A stretch of 64,000 nucleotides of DNA from Mucilaginibacter sabulilitoris (GCF_034262375.1 NZ_CP139558.1:7316001-7380000); one strand, 5' to 3'; shown: positions 28,201 through 36,141, counted from the first letter of the stretch. Numbers and translations: made by a program. Notes: generated from the sequence alone by a model not told the origin.

Positions 28201-28645
28201 CAGGTAAATTTCCTTGTTCATCCGTCACTTTTCCGGTTATTTTAATAGCGGCCACAGATTCATTGATGATAGGGGCGGGCAATTTTGCCGCTGTAATTAA
28301 TATTGTTTTTTGATTAATTACATAATTAAGAGGCTGATTGATAAAACATATTTTTAAGGCATCTTCTAACGAACCATCTTTTATTCTTATAGTAACAGAT
28401 TTTGCGCCGATTAAAATATCAGGGTCACAAAGAATACTATAACCGCTCTGTCGACGAATGTCATTCAAGGTTTCCCACAATGGGGCATTCCTTTTATTAA
28501 GGTTTATCTTTTGAGCAAGTGACGAAGCGCTCACCTGGACAAAAGCGATAAGACAGATAAAAAAAGAAAGTTTCATTACTCTCCATAATTTAGGATGAAC
28601 GCGGAATATACGCCCGCGTTCAAATACAGTATAAATTTTATACAT
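25259..28645 (-). CDS. SusC/RagA-type TonB-dependent receptor with N-terminal STN domain
   Basis: 1128 residues, about 110 longer than the SusC at 16007. After the leader (to about residue 45, SSLAQ) there is an STN domain (WETLNDIRRQSGYSILCDPD, SLEDALKICFINQPLNYVIN). The carboxypeptidase-regulatory-like domain follows, then NQIVVIGYGTVRKKDLTGSV, the plug (ITIRVRGGNSISASNDPLYV, IEVLKDASATAIYGSRGANG) and the barrel, ending in YMLGLSTTF. STN domains contact a FecR-type anti-sigma factor in the periplasm. The adjacent FecR and sigma genes are therefore the likely signalling partners: ligand binding would turn on this unit. The transported ligand is unknown. Confidence 0.95.
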   Translation of the reverse strand: MYKIYTVFERGRIFRVHPKLWRVMKLSFFICLIAFVQVSASSLAQKINLNKRNAPLWETLNDIRRQSGYSILCDPDILIGAKSVTIRIKDGSLEDALKICFINQPLNYVINQKTILITAAKLPAPIINESVAAIKITGKVTDEQGNLPGVSIKLKDSNLGTISDFKGNYSLNIPDGKGTLVFSCVGYLTQEIPIEGRTVINIQLKAESKGLNQIVVIGYGTVRKKDLTGSVSSIGSNEIKSQPINSFNQALQGKVSGVQITQASNAPGGGITIRVRGGNSISASNDPLYVVDGFPISVPTAANGASGSGASYANPLSTINPNDIESIEVLKDASATAIYGSRGANGVVLVITKRGKLGQPNIEFETYAGEQQVVKQLKLGNAMDHLNLKNEQLANLGFALRFGNPTGPYPRPVASYGEGTDWQKEIFRTAPMQSYQLSITGGSDKVKYLVSGNYLNQDGIIIANNFKRYASRVNLDATLSDHVKIGSNLTASRTVNNGVSEDLVAGPIYEALTISPASPVYAADGSYQLLNLGPGTGFASTPNPVAVQNTSTNLLTTDRMLGNVFGDFNIIEGLKAHISFGADIQTSFRNVFFTPQTLAGSGRNGYGSNGTSENINTLNENTLTYTRKINDNHSFDILAGVTFQSNRLQTTYQEAENFPNYVLGANNLSAASTLDITSSGLQKWGLNSYLARINYRFKGRYLFTVSAREDGSSRFGANNKYGFFPSGAFAWRVSDENFLRNNLVISDLKFRASYGITGNDGIGLYNSLSQYTIGKTVFNDVEVLTNQVSRIENPDLKWEKTAQLDIGLDVGFLNNRLTVVGDYYLKKTSGLLLYVDLPATTGATSVLRNIGSVQNKGFELAVTSVNIDKGANGFKWTTAGNISYNENKVISLANGVDHYFSGLTIIEVGKPLGSFYGNVFDGVWQTTQQIAAAGPLAQAGSLPGAYRWKDVNGDGVYNESTDRQVLGNGLPKFIFGLTNNFSYKRFDFSFFLQGVQGNKIYNTFTSLIDAQYNHLKSYYVNHWTATNPSNTVGGIRQWVLPAVSNFAIEDGSFIRLKNVTFGYQLPTFTKVIKKARIYFSAQNLLTFTKYTGYDPEVNGDFNSNTTYGRDNFNYPPSRIYMLGLSTTF

Positions 28646-28729
28646 TTGAATCTTAGGTTAATTAAATAATTGGTTGTTAACAGCGATCATAATGATTACC
28701 CTACTTATACAGCTCCCAAGGCTGTGTTC

Positions 28730-28760
28730 TCACCAGGAGCGGTTGCAACGCCCCTGGTGA
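28730..28760. terminator. Perfect inverted repeat between FecR and SusC genes
   Basis: tcaccagg and cctggtga pair perfectly around a GC-rich centre (agcggttgcaacgcc). It lies 30 bp after the FecR stop. No clear minus-strand T-run follows, so it may be an attenuator or processing hairpin that separates the regulator from the receptor transcript. Confidence 0.5.
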
Positions 28761-28789
28761 TTCTTTCCGGTAATCTCTTTTTAGTAAGA

Positions 28790-30001
28790 TTAATTCATCA
28801 ATATGACCCTCCTTCCTTCTATTTTATAGTGAATCCCGGATGTTATTGTTATATTATCAAGCAATTCTGTAATGTTTTTGTATTTAGATACAATGCCCCT
28901 TAGTTTCTTTTGGCCCGCATCCGTGTGGTATTCCACATCCACATCATACCACCTTGCAGCTATTTTTAACACGTCCTCAATCCGTTCATCATTAAAGACA
29001 AACAGCCCGTTTTTCCAACCCATGACCTCGTCCAGATCGGCATTTCTGATAGTTAAAGGCTCTTTCAGATTATTAATGGCCATCTGGCCGGGTTTTATAA
29101 TGATATTGCTGCTTTTAGAGCTTACTTTTACGGAGCCTTCCAGCAAAGCCGTTCTGATATCGGAATCATCAACATAAGCCTTGATATCAAAATGTGTCCC
29201 CAATACTTCCACTGTCTGCTTGCCACCGACATTGACCTGAAATGGTTTATCGGGATTCTTGGCCACTTCGAAATAGGCCTCCCCTGTTAATTTAACCCGG
29301 CGTTCTTTTCCTTTGAAGGCAACAGGATAGGTTAATGATGAAGCTGCGTTAAGCCAGACATGGGTGCCATCCGGAAGGGTCAGCTGATATTGCCCCCCTT
29401 TGGGAACATACAAAGTGTTTAACTCACTCTCAGTGCCTGATTGAGCGGCTGCAGAGCCGGCGCCCTGATAATCTATCTTACCATCGGCCTGTTTACTCAC
29501 CGTTATCCCACCCTGATTAGCGATATTCCCGCTTCTTGCCGCTTGAAGATCTATTTTATTCCCGTTGGATAAAACCAATATAGCTTTATTGACACCTGGC
29601 GTAATCTCCGTCTTTTTAACATGAAATGACAGCTGCTCTGTCCGCGGCTTGTCTTTATATAGCCAAAAACCAACGGAGAGCGTCACAAGGACCGTTGCAG
29701 CTGCGGCAATCCTTATCGCATAGCTTCTTAATTTACCAGATCTCAACCCGGTATATTGGTTATCGTCGATCCGGGTTTTTACATCCCTTAATGCGGTTTC
29801 TGCATCAAATTCACGCAGGTGTCCGATGTCTTCGCTACGAATACTTTCGTTCAACAACTTTTCAAGTATTTCCCTGTTGCTAACGCTCTTATCTAACCAC
29901 ATTTCCAGTTCAGCCTCTTCCGTTGCTGTAAGGGTATTATTAAGCTTTCCCACTAAAAGTGTGCTTATATGAAACGAATCATACAACTTTTTATCCGACA
30001 T
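28790..30001 (-). CDS. FecR-family anti-sigma factor
   Basis: 403 residues. The cytoplasmic N-terminus (about 1-85) would hold the sigma factor. A single membrane helix lies near 90-112 (YAIRIAAAATVLVTLSVGFW). The periplasmic FecR domain shows YVPKGGQYQLTLPDGTHVWL, NAASSLTYPVAFKGKERRVK, LTGEAYFEVAKNPDKPFQV and VLGTHFDIKAYVDDSD. The C-terminal DUF4974-type domain (ENGLFVFNDERIEDVLKIAA-like, here starting KNGLFVFND) resembles an STN fold that meets the receptor. It sits between the sigma gene and the STN-domain SusC on the same strand, the standard order. Confidence 0.94.
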   Translation of the reverse strand: MSDKKLYDSFHISTLLVGKLNNTLTATEEAELEMWLDKSVSNREILEKLLNESIRSEDIGHLREFDAETALRDVKTRIDDNQYTGLRSGKLRSYAIRIAAAATVLVTLSVGFWLYKDKPRTEQLSFHVKKTEITPGVNKAILVLSNGNKIDLQAARSGNIANQGGITVSKQADGKIDYQGAGSAAAQSGTESELNTLYVPKGGQYQLTLPDGTHVWLNAASSLTYPVAFKGKERRVKLTGEAYFEVAKNPDKPFQVNVGGKQTVEVLGTHFDIKAYVDDSDIRTALLEGSVKVSSKSSNIIIKPGQMAINNLKEPLTIRNADLDEVMGWKNGLFVFNDERIEDVLKIAARWYDVDVEYHTDAGQKKLRGIVSKYKNITELLDNITITSGIHYKIEGRRVILMN

Positions 30002-30298
30002 GGTTTATTAATTGGTTTTAATGTAATAGAAACAATACGCAAGCGAGTTTCCTCTAAAGGATTGAAAAAAAAATTACCTGCTTAAAACTTTCCCGAAAAT
30101 CATTGCAATTACCCCGGGAAACTTAATATAAGTTTACAATTAAGGCTTTGAATTATTAAAAAGCATACTAACTGAAGAAATAAGTAAAAACCTTATTGAT
30201 AGAGGAGGGTATTGCGGGAAGGCTGAAAGAAAGTATGTGATTGGGAAATTATCACATGAAAGCGTGTAACTATAAATAGTGATCTTGGAAAGAACTTC

Positions 30299-30901
30299 TT
30301 ATCTGAAACAGATTGATAATATCACGGCAGTCAGGGTACTAAATCCCCTTCCCGAAAGGCGTTTCTTTAAAATCGAAAGCCCGCGCATTTTTTGATTGTA
30401 AACAGTGCTTATCGTTATATTAAGTTTGTCAGCAACCTCTTTAGGTTGTAATCCGTCTTCAAAGATCATTTTAATGATTTTCGCACATTGTTCAGGAAGG
30501 GCATTTACTTCAATTGCAATCTCACGTAATACCTCAGTGTAAATAATCTCATTAATTACCGGTTCCTGAAATTCATCTTCCAGCAAGCCGAACTCAACGT
30601 CATGCTTTATTTTTCGTTGTTCTTTGTTTAAAAAATTAATCGAAGCATTACGTGTGCTTATATAGAGAAAAGCTTTTATCGAGTTCAGGGTGGTAAAATC
30701 TGCATGCTTATTCCATAGTTTATAAAAAATGTCCTGAACAATTTCCTCCGCGACAAACCTGTCTGACGTTAACCTGGTAGCAAAAAAGCATAGGGCGCTA
30801 TAAAATTTTCCGAAAATATAATCAAAAGCTTGTATGTCGCCGAGTTGTAACCTGTGCAATAATTCATTTTCATTCAGATTTTTTAATTGGTCAACCGCCA
30901 T
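30299..30901 (-). CDS. ECF RNA polymerase sigma factor (sigma-70 family, FecI-like)
   Basis: 200 residues from the ATG at 30901 (MAVDQLKNLNENELLHRLQ). The frame is open to 30979, but a full TAnnTTTG promoter element lies at 30929-30936 inside that extension, so the shorter start is favoured. The sigma-2 region is present (FATRLTSDRFVAEEIVQDIF then YKLWNKH), as is the sigma-4 helix-turn-helix (GLQPKEVADKLNITISTVYN). It would direct transcription of the FecR, SusC and SusD genes when released by FecR. It is the first gene inside the tRNA-Ala, 140 bp from the tRNA 3' end. Confidence 0.93.
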   Translation of the reverse strand: MAVDQLKNLNENELLHRLQLGDIQAFDYIFGKFYSALCFFATRLTSDRFVAEEIVQDIFYKLWNKHADFTTLNSIKAFLYISTRNASINFLNKEQRKIKHDVEFGLLEDEFQEPVINEIIYTEVLREIAIEVNALPEQCAKIIKMIFEDGLQPKEVADKLNITISTVYNQKMRGLSILKKRLSGRGFSTLTAVILSICFR

Positions 30902-30928
30902 GGCGTTAGGGGAAAGTACATCCAAATA

Positions 30929-30936
30929 CAAATTTA
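30929..30936 (-). promoter_or_regulatory. Bacteroidota -7 element before the sigma gene
   Basis: The minus strand reads TAAATTTG, matching TAnnTTTG. Transcription would begin near 30922, about 20 nt before the ATG at 30901. No clear -33 TTG was found at the usual spacing. Confidence 0.5.
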
Positions 30937-30994
30937 GGTAATTAAAGTTGGAAATATCCATGCTTTTGCGTGAAGCCAAACCGAAAGGTCATCG

Positions 30995-31029
30995 AAAAAA
31001 AAGCCACTTACGGATTGGCGTAAGTGGCT
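30995..31029 (-). terminator. Terminator of tRNA-Ala
   Basis: An 11-bp perfect stem, agccacttacg / cgtaagtggct, around loop gattgg is followed on the minus strand by a run of about eight T's. It begins 12 bp after the tRNA 3' end. Related hairpins sit beside both partial tRNA copies. Confidence 0.9.
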
Positions 31030-31041
31030 GACTATCAGTCG

Positions 31042-31115
<74 letters not shown>

Positions 31116-31269
31116 GAATTGGGTTGCAAATATATTATATTAAGTAATAAAATGAAACCCTTAATGATTTATTTTTTACAATTCTCACCATTTATAGCTT
31201 AACCTTCTTTATAAAGATACCTGGTTCGCAATTGTTAAACCCGGGCAAAACCAAACCGCTTAAAATAAG

Positions 31270-31389
31270 TAAAGCCCCTGATGGGCAGGGGCCTTTACTA
31301 ACCAATTATAAACCTAAATTATGAGAAGACTTTTTTGTATTGATATTATAGTGTAAAAGTAACACTAAGTTTTTAAATTACACTATAAT
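31270..31389 (+). other. Structured non-coding stretch: GC-rich hairpin, 11-codon frame, 12-bp palindrome
   Basis: The 735 bp before the MFS gene is otherwise very AT-rich and empty. Here there is a hairpin, taaagcccctg / caggggccttta (31270-31298), then an 11-residue frame MRRLFCIDIIV at 31321-31356. Its stop lies in the left arm of a perfect 12-bp inverted repeat, attatagtgtaa (31345-31356) and ttacactataat (31378-31389). It could be a small RNA, a leader with attenuation, or an operator. Nothing proves which. Confidence 0.4.
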
Positions 31390-31851
31390 CAATTGTAATA
31401 TTTTTGTAACATTTATCAAATAAATCCATATCATCTATTTGATTGTCAAAAATAGGAATAATATTTTATTAAAATCGCAATTTTTTAATTTTTCAACATA
31501 AAACTAAATATGAAACAAAAAAATCACCATATTATTGCGTATCATCTCATTTTTTTTGATAAAAACTGAAATTTTAACAAAATTTAACATACAAAGCCAT
31601 CTATTCTAGGCAAAAAGACGATTTTTAATTAAAAGTTAGTTAATAAACCAGAAAATTGTTGTTTTTCATCAAGAAATGCACTTAACTAAGAACTTTTTTA
31701 AAAAAACCATACCAGGCAGGTTCATTTTTCCAAAATATAAAACTCTCAAAATTTCATCTTATTGTACACTGCCAGATAAAAATTACTTTCAACAAGCATC
31801 ATTTAAAAAACGCTTCACCATTTTTGCAGGCGAATTTTTATCTTTTTAATA

Positions 31852-33048
31852 ATGACGGCTACACATACTCCTAAAATCCATCCGCATCTACCGCAGTTAA
31901 CTTTATGGGTAATGACTATTGCAACAGGTTTGGTAGTAGCCAATATATATTACAACCAACCTCTTCTTGCCGACATCGCACACACCTTCAATATAAGCGA
32001 TAGAAAAGCTCAGCAATTATCGCTGTTTACGCAAATTGGCTATGCTTGCGGGTTATTATTTATTGTTCCGCTTGCCGACATGGTAAAACGAAAACGGCTG
32101 ATACTGATAGATTTTGTGCTCATGATATTCGCCTTACTGATCAGCGCTATTGCCCCTTCTATCCTGGTGTTAACTATAGCCGGGTTTCTGCTTGGACTAT
32201 CGTCAATAGTGCCGCAGTTATTGATACCTATGGCTGCCCACCTTGCCTCACCCCACGAACGTGGCAAAAAATTAGGGTTCATCATGAGTGGATTATTAAT
32301 AGGTATCCTGCTCTCCCGTACATTAAGCGGTTTTATAGGCGAGCACTTTGGATGGCGGTCGATGTACTATATAGCCACCGGCTTAATGCTGGCTATGTGG
32401 ATAATGATATTTTTCTTTTTGCCCGAAGTCGAACCTGATTATAAGGGCAACTATAAAAAGCTCATGACATCGCTTATTCACTTAATTAAAACACAACCTA
32501 AATTACGAATGGCTTCTTTCAGGGGCGCATTGTGCTTTGCAGGATTCAGTGCCTTTTGGACAACCCTTGTATTCCTATTAAAACAACCTCAGTTTAATGA
32601 AGGCAGCGCTGCCGCAGGAGCCTTTGGTCTGGTTGGCGCATTCGGGGCTCTTGCAGCAGGCTTAATGGGGCGCCTGAGCGATAAAATGGACTCTTACAAG
32701 CTATCAGGTTATACTTTATTACTGGTGTTTATCTCTTACATTGTTTTTTATTTTTCAACCAGCAGCATTGCCGGGTTAATTATTGGTGTAATTATATTAG
32801 ATATGGGCGTGCAGGCTACACATATCTCCAACCAGTCCATCATATTTGCATTAATACCGGAAGCGCGCAACCGTTTAAACACAGTGTACATGGTGTCTTA
32901 TTTTATAGGCGGTGCTTCCGGAACGTTTTTAGCCAGCCTTCTCTGGAAAAATTACGGATGGAGTGGTGTATGTGTAATTGGAGGCGGTTTAGCTTTAATT
33001 GCACTGGCAGCACACTTACTAAACTATCAAAAAAACGTACGAAAATAG
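31852..33048 (+). CDS. MFS transporter, drug/arabinose-efflux type
   Basis: 398 residues with about 12 membrane helices. The N-terminus (GLVVANIYYNQPLLADIAHT) and LADMVKRKRLILIDF after helix 2 are typical of the YnfM/YgaY-like MFS exporters. The second half includes a parallel GRLSDKMDSYKLSG loop. Family members export small molecules; the substrate is unknown. The gene stands alone on the plus strand, 740 bp from the tRNA. A near-consensus -7 element, CATTTTTG, lies at 31819-31826. Confidence 0.88.
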   Translation: MTATHTPKIHPHLPQLTLWVMTIATGLVVANIYYNQPLLADIAHTFNISDRKAQQLSLFTQIGYACGLLFIVPLADMVKRKRLILIDFVLMIFALLISAIAPSILVLTIAGFLLGLSSIVPQLLIPMAAHLASPHERGKKLGFIMSGLLIGILLSRTLSGFIGEHFGWRSMYYIATGLMLAMWIMIFFFLPEVEPDYKGNYKKLMTSLIHLIKTQPKLRMASFRGALCFAGFSAFWTTLVFLLKQPQFNEGSAAAGAFGLVGAFGALAAGLMGRLSDKMDSYKLSGYTLLLVFISYIVFYFSTSSIAGLIIGVIILDMGVQATHISNQSIIFALIPEARNRLNTVYMVSYFIGGASGTFLASLLWKNYGWSGVCVIGGGLALIALAAHLLNYQKNVRK

Positions 33049-33265
33049 TACTACTGTACGCAAAGCGACCACTGAAAACTGCATCGGTTTTATAAGGGTA
33101 TGGACACCTGTATAAAAAAACCAAATTTTTATTTGGTACAAAAACCGCCTAAAACCACCAATTTACATTGCATTGTAAAAAATTCCATACGCTGCAATGG
33201 CTTTTTTTTAATCCAACTAAATTTTTGGCATTGATTTGGAATAGTACCTATCAAACGTAACTGTT

Positions 33266-33442
33266 ATGGAAGCTATTAAAAAAACGGTTAAGAAGGAAGA
33301 AGAGAAGGAATGGGAAAATCCGGTAGAGCCTACAAAAACATCCGATGAGCGCGATGAGGAACAGATACTAAGGCAATACAAGGAAGCCAAACGCCGGAAA
33401 GATAACCTTACCGAAGACGAAGACGATAACAAGAAAAATTGA
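33266..33442 (+). CDS. Small highly charged hypothetical protein, 58 residues
   Basis: ATG at 33266, TGA at 33440-33442. The product starts MEAIKKTVKKEEEKEWENPV and ends TEDEDDNKKN. More than half the residues are Lys, Glu, Asp or Arg, with no membrane segment. Similar short acidic/basic proteins are common in Sphingobacteriaceae. It precedes two other tiny genes on the same strand, by 31 bp. The function is unknown. The reverse frame here is serine-rich and is a shadow. Confidence 0.65.
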   Translation: MEAIKKTVKKEEEKEWENPVEPTKTSDERDEEQILRQYKEAKRRKDNLTEDEDDNKKN

Positions 33443-33473
33443 AAAGAATTTAAACGCACTAAAAACTAAAACT

Positions 33474-33602
33474 ATGAAAAGCAATAAAAAACCATCAATC
33501 AGCAAATTAGTAACAAGCTTTGATAACCAGTTGAAAAGAATCATCATGAACGATTTGAAAGCTATAAAAGCTAAAACACTGTTTCTACCAACGGCTGCTT
33601 AA
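33474..33602 (+). CDS. Tiny hypothetical protein, 42 residues (paralogue of the next gene)
   Basis: ATG at 33474, TAA at 33600-33602. The product reads MKSNKKPSISKLVTSFDNQL then KRIIMNDLKAIKAKT and ends LPTAA. It aligns with the next small protein: SKLVTSFDNQLKRIIMNDLK against GKLIARFDNQLLDILLEDLR. That is a pair of predicted amphipathic helices with identical FDNQL. Two neighbouring frames with the same pattern argue that both are real genes. Function unknown. Confidence 0.55.
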   Translation: MKSNKKPSISKLVTSFDNQLKRIIMNDLKAIKAKTLFLPTAA

Positions 33603-33639
33603 TAAAACAATAAACTCAACACTTACCTACAACACCACT

Positions 33640-33801
33640 ATGAAAAATTATAAAACAATTTCACCAGGTAAATTAATTGCCCGATTTGACAATCAGTTAT
33701 TAGATATTTTATTAGAGGATCTTAGAAATTCCAGAGCGAAGAATAAAGTTAAAAGCATCAATCACCAGGCTACCAAACAGCACACACTGTCTGCTGCCTG
33801 A
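33640..33801 (+). CDS. Tiny hypothetical protein, 53 residues (paralogue of the previous gene)
   Basis: ATG at 33640, TGA at 33799-33801. It begins MKNYKTISPGKLIARFDNQL and continues LDILLEDLRNSRAKNK, ending HTLSAA. It shares the FDNQL core and the helix pattern with the gene 37 bp upstream; both end in small hydrophobic residues and Ala-Ala. It is followed 38 bp later by a hairpin terminator. No known family is recognised. Confidence 0.55.
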   Translation: MKNYKTISPGKLIARFDNQLLDILLEDLRNSRAKNKVKSINHQATKQHTLSAA

Positions 33802-33838
33802 TCAACATATATTACATCAAACACCTATGAAAACGATA

Positions 33839-33861
33839 GAGCCCTGCCAAAACAGGGCTTT
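33839..33861. terminator. Hairpin terminator between the small genes and lpxB
   Basis: agccctg-ccaaaa-cagggct is followed by ttatttatttt on the plus strand. It ends the plus-strand small-gene transcript and touches the lpxB stop at 33860. Confidence 0.8.
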
Positions 33862-34972
33862 ATTTATTTTGAGCGTATTTTATAATCAACTCAGCAGTTC
33901 TGGCTGATGCCCCGGGTTGGCCCATACGTTTATCCAACTCATCATAATTGTAAAGCATGTTTTCACGATAAGTAATGTCATTGACGATCAGATGAAGCTC
34001 AGCGCTAATTTTTGCGGAGGTACAATCTTCCTGTATAAGTTCCTTCACCACCGCTTTATTCATAATCAGGTTAACCAGTGATATAAAATCTAATTTTACC
34101 ACCATACGGGCTACCGCTATGGTAAGTGCATTTCCTTTATAAACCACTACCTGGGGCACGTTAAACAGAGCGGTTTCGAGCGTAGCCGTTCCCGATGCCA
34201 CTACAGCCGCTTCGGCATTGCTCAATAAACTATACGTAGCATTAAATAATACAGGGATATTTTTGTCGCCTAAAAACTGTTTATAATACGCCGGTTCAAA
34301 TGACGGGGCACCAGCAATAACAAACTGATGATGCGGGAACCGGGCCACAACATTTATCATTTCGGGCAATAAGTTCTTAATTTCCTGTTTACGGCTACCG
34401 GGCAGCAGGGCAATTATCTTTTTACCAGTAAGCTGATGTTGTTGTAAAAATTCCGGGTCGGGTTTAAAGGCGGCAATAGCGTCCAGCAATGGGTTGCCAA
34501 CATAGTCAACATCCATACCCCAGCTCTTGTAAAAATCAACCTCAAAAGGCAGGATGCAAAACAAGTGATCAACTATCTTTTTGATCTTCAGCACCCTTTT
34601 CTGGTTCCAGGCCCATACTTTGGGCGATATATAATAATTTACCTTTAAACCTATGGTTTGAGCGTAGGCAGCAATTTTCAGGTTAAAACCAGGAATATCA
34701 ATCAATATCAGTACGTCGGGCTGCCAGGCTTTAATATCGGCCTTACACTGTTTAATATTCCTGAGGATAGCAGGCAGGTTCACAATTACCTCAACCAGGC
34801 CCATATAGGCCATCTCCCGATAATGTTTTACCAGGGTACCACCTTCAGCCAGCATCAGGTCGCCGCCAAAAAAACGGAACTCCGCATCAGGGTCGCGCTC
34901 TTTCAGGGCTTTCATGAGATTAGCACCATGTAAATCGCCCGAAGCTTCGCCGGCTACCAGGTAATATTTCAT
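33860..34972 (-). CDS. lpxB: Lipid-A-disaccharide synthase
   Basis: 370 residues, normal for the family. LpxB joins UDP-2,3-diacylglucosamine and lipid X to form lipid A disaccharide at the inner face of the cytoplasmic membrane. Signatures: VAGEASGDLHGANLMKALKE at the N-terminus, MGLVEVIVNLPAILRN, LIDIPGFNLKIAA, YYISPKVWAWNQKRV, CILPFEVDFYKSWG, YVGNPLLD, LLPGSRKQEI, and the C-terminal VASGTATLETALFNVPQVVV. The start overlaps the preceding small gene by 4 bp, so lpxB, the 89-residue gene and surE form one translationally coupled set. Confidence 0.96.
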   Translation of the reverse strand: MKYYLVAGEASGDLHGANLMKALKERDPDAEFRFFGGDLMLAEGGTLVKHYREMAYMGLVEVIVNLPAILRNIKQCKADIKAWQPDVLILIDIPGFNLKIAAYAQTIGLKVNYYISPKVWAWNQKRVLKIKKIVDHLFCILPFEVDFYKSWGMDVDYVGNPLLDAIAAFKPDPEFLQQHQLTGKKIIALLPGSRKQEIKNLLPEMINVVARFPHHQFVIAGAPSFEPAYYKQFLGDKNIPVLFNATYSLLSNAEAAVVASGTATLETALFNVPQVVVYKGNALTIAVARMVVKLDFISLVNLIMNKAVVKELIQEDCTSAKISAELHLIVNDITYRENMLYNYDELDKRMGQPGASARTAELIIKYAQNK

Positions 34973-35238
34973 TTTATAGGCTGCAATTTAAATACAAACA
35001 CCGCAATCAAAAATAAAAACGTAACGGCTACCAAACCAATTACTGTTTTATCCAATCCTTTCCTGCCATAATAGCGAATGATCAGCAAATTGAGAGCTAC
35101 AGCTACCAGATAAGGCGTTCCCGGCTTATTAAATACAATAACGCTGCCTTTTAATATGTATAGAAAAATGAACACACTAATGGCCGGCAATATCAACCCT
35201 AATAATGAGCCGGCAGCTACGGTATTACGCTTAAACAT
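34969..35238 (-). CDS. Small membrane protein of unknown function, 89 residues
   Basis: Three hydrophobic segments are visible: SLLGLILPAISVFIFLYILK, PYLVAVALNLLIIRYY, and VIGLVAVTFLFLIAVFVF. The gene overlaps surE by 8 bp and lpxB by 4 bp. Genes of this kind occur between surE and lpxB in many Bacteroidota. A role in the envelope is plausible from position only. Confidence 0.8.
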   Translation of the reverse strand: MFKRNTVAAGSLLGLILPAISVFIFLYILKGSVIVFNKPGTPYLVAVALNLLIIRYYGRKGLDKTVIGLVAVTFLFLIAVFVFKLQPIK

Positions 35239-36004
35239 TAAATTTCCAGTTATGTAAGTAAGGTATAGCGTGGTGTGCCGTCATATCAAACTGAACCGGT
35301 ACAACCGAAGCGTAATGATGTTCCAGTGCCCAAACGTCGGTATCCTCACCGCCGTCATTTAATTGAAAAACGCCGGTTAACCAATAGTAAGGCCTTTTAT
35401 GCGGATCTATCCGTTCATCAAACTCTTCGGCCCATTTGGCGCTGGCCTGCCTGCATATCTTGATACCTTTTATGTTATGGGTGTTAGGAAAATTTACATT
35501 AAGCAGCGTAGCCACTGGTAAGCCATTTTTCAGTACCTGAAGCACCAGTTCCTTAACAAATTTTATACAATGACTAAAATCTGCCTGCAGGGTAAAATCA
35601 TCCAGAGAGAAACCTATTGAAGGGATACCCTCAATAGCTCCTTCAACGGCCGCCGACATGGTACCTGAATATAAAACGTTGATGGAATTATTTAAACCAT
35701 GATTGATACCCGACACGCACAAATCAGGCTTTTGTCCCTTAAATATTTTATTTACGGCCAGCTTCACACAATCAACCGGGGTGCCTGAGCAGCGGTACAT
35801 TTCGACACCTTCGTATATGTCTACTTTATCTAAACGCAACGGTTTACCTATGGTAATGGCATGGCCCATGCCAGATTGAGGACTATCGGGTGCCACCACT
35901 ACCACGTTACCAATCTCACTCACAGCATTCATTAAGGCTTTTATTCCGGGAGCCGTTATTCCGTCGTCGTTTACAACAAGAATGGTTGGTTTAGCTTTAT
36001 TCAT
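35231..36004 (-). CDS. surE: 5'/3'-nucleotidase SurE
   Basis: 257 residues. SurE removes phosphate from nucleoside monophosphates and is a cytoplasmic metal-dependent enzyme. Active-site motifs: ILVVNDDGITAPGIKALMNA (metal-binding Asp pair), APDSPQSGMGHAITIGKPLR, CSGTPVDCVKLAVN, and SGINHGLNNSINVLYSGTMS followed by AAVEGAIEGIPSIGFS. It leads the surE-small membrane protein-lpxB set. The plus strand just after the start has TTTCG-like promoter traces only; a REP palindrome follows at 36073. Confidence 0.96.
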   Translation of the reverse strand: MNKAKPTILVVNDDGITAPGIKALMNAVSEIGNVVVVAPDSPQSGMGHAITIGKPLRLDKVDIYEGVEMYRCSGTPVDCVKLAVNKIFKGQKPDLCVSGINHGLNNSINVLYSGTMSAAVEGAIEGIPSIGFSLDDFTLQADFSHCIKFVKELVLQVLKNGLPVATLLNVNFPNTHNIKGIKICRQASAKWAEEFDERIDPHKRPYYWLTGVFQLNDGGEDTDVWALEHHYASVVPVQFDMTAHHAIPYLHNWKFNV

Positions 36005-36072
36005 GGTGCGAAATTACTGATATTTGATTGATGTGAGGGAATAAAAGAAGGAAGAGAAAGAAACTAAAGGGT

Positions 36073-36141
36073 GTCATGCTGAGCCCGTCGAAGCATGGTG
36101 GACAAGGCCTTTACGCGCTATGCTTCGACGGGCTCAGCATG
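36073..36141. repeat. REP-like palindrome, copy 1
   Basis: A perfect 21-bp inverted repeat: catgctgagcccgtcgaagca (36075-36095) with its complement at 36121-36141, around a 25-nt centre containing ggcct. Related copies are at 48089-48162 and 56258-56332. All three lie in spacers. Confidence 0.85.
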
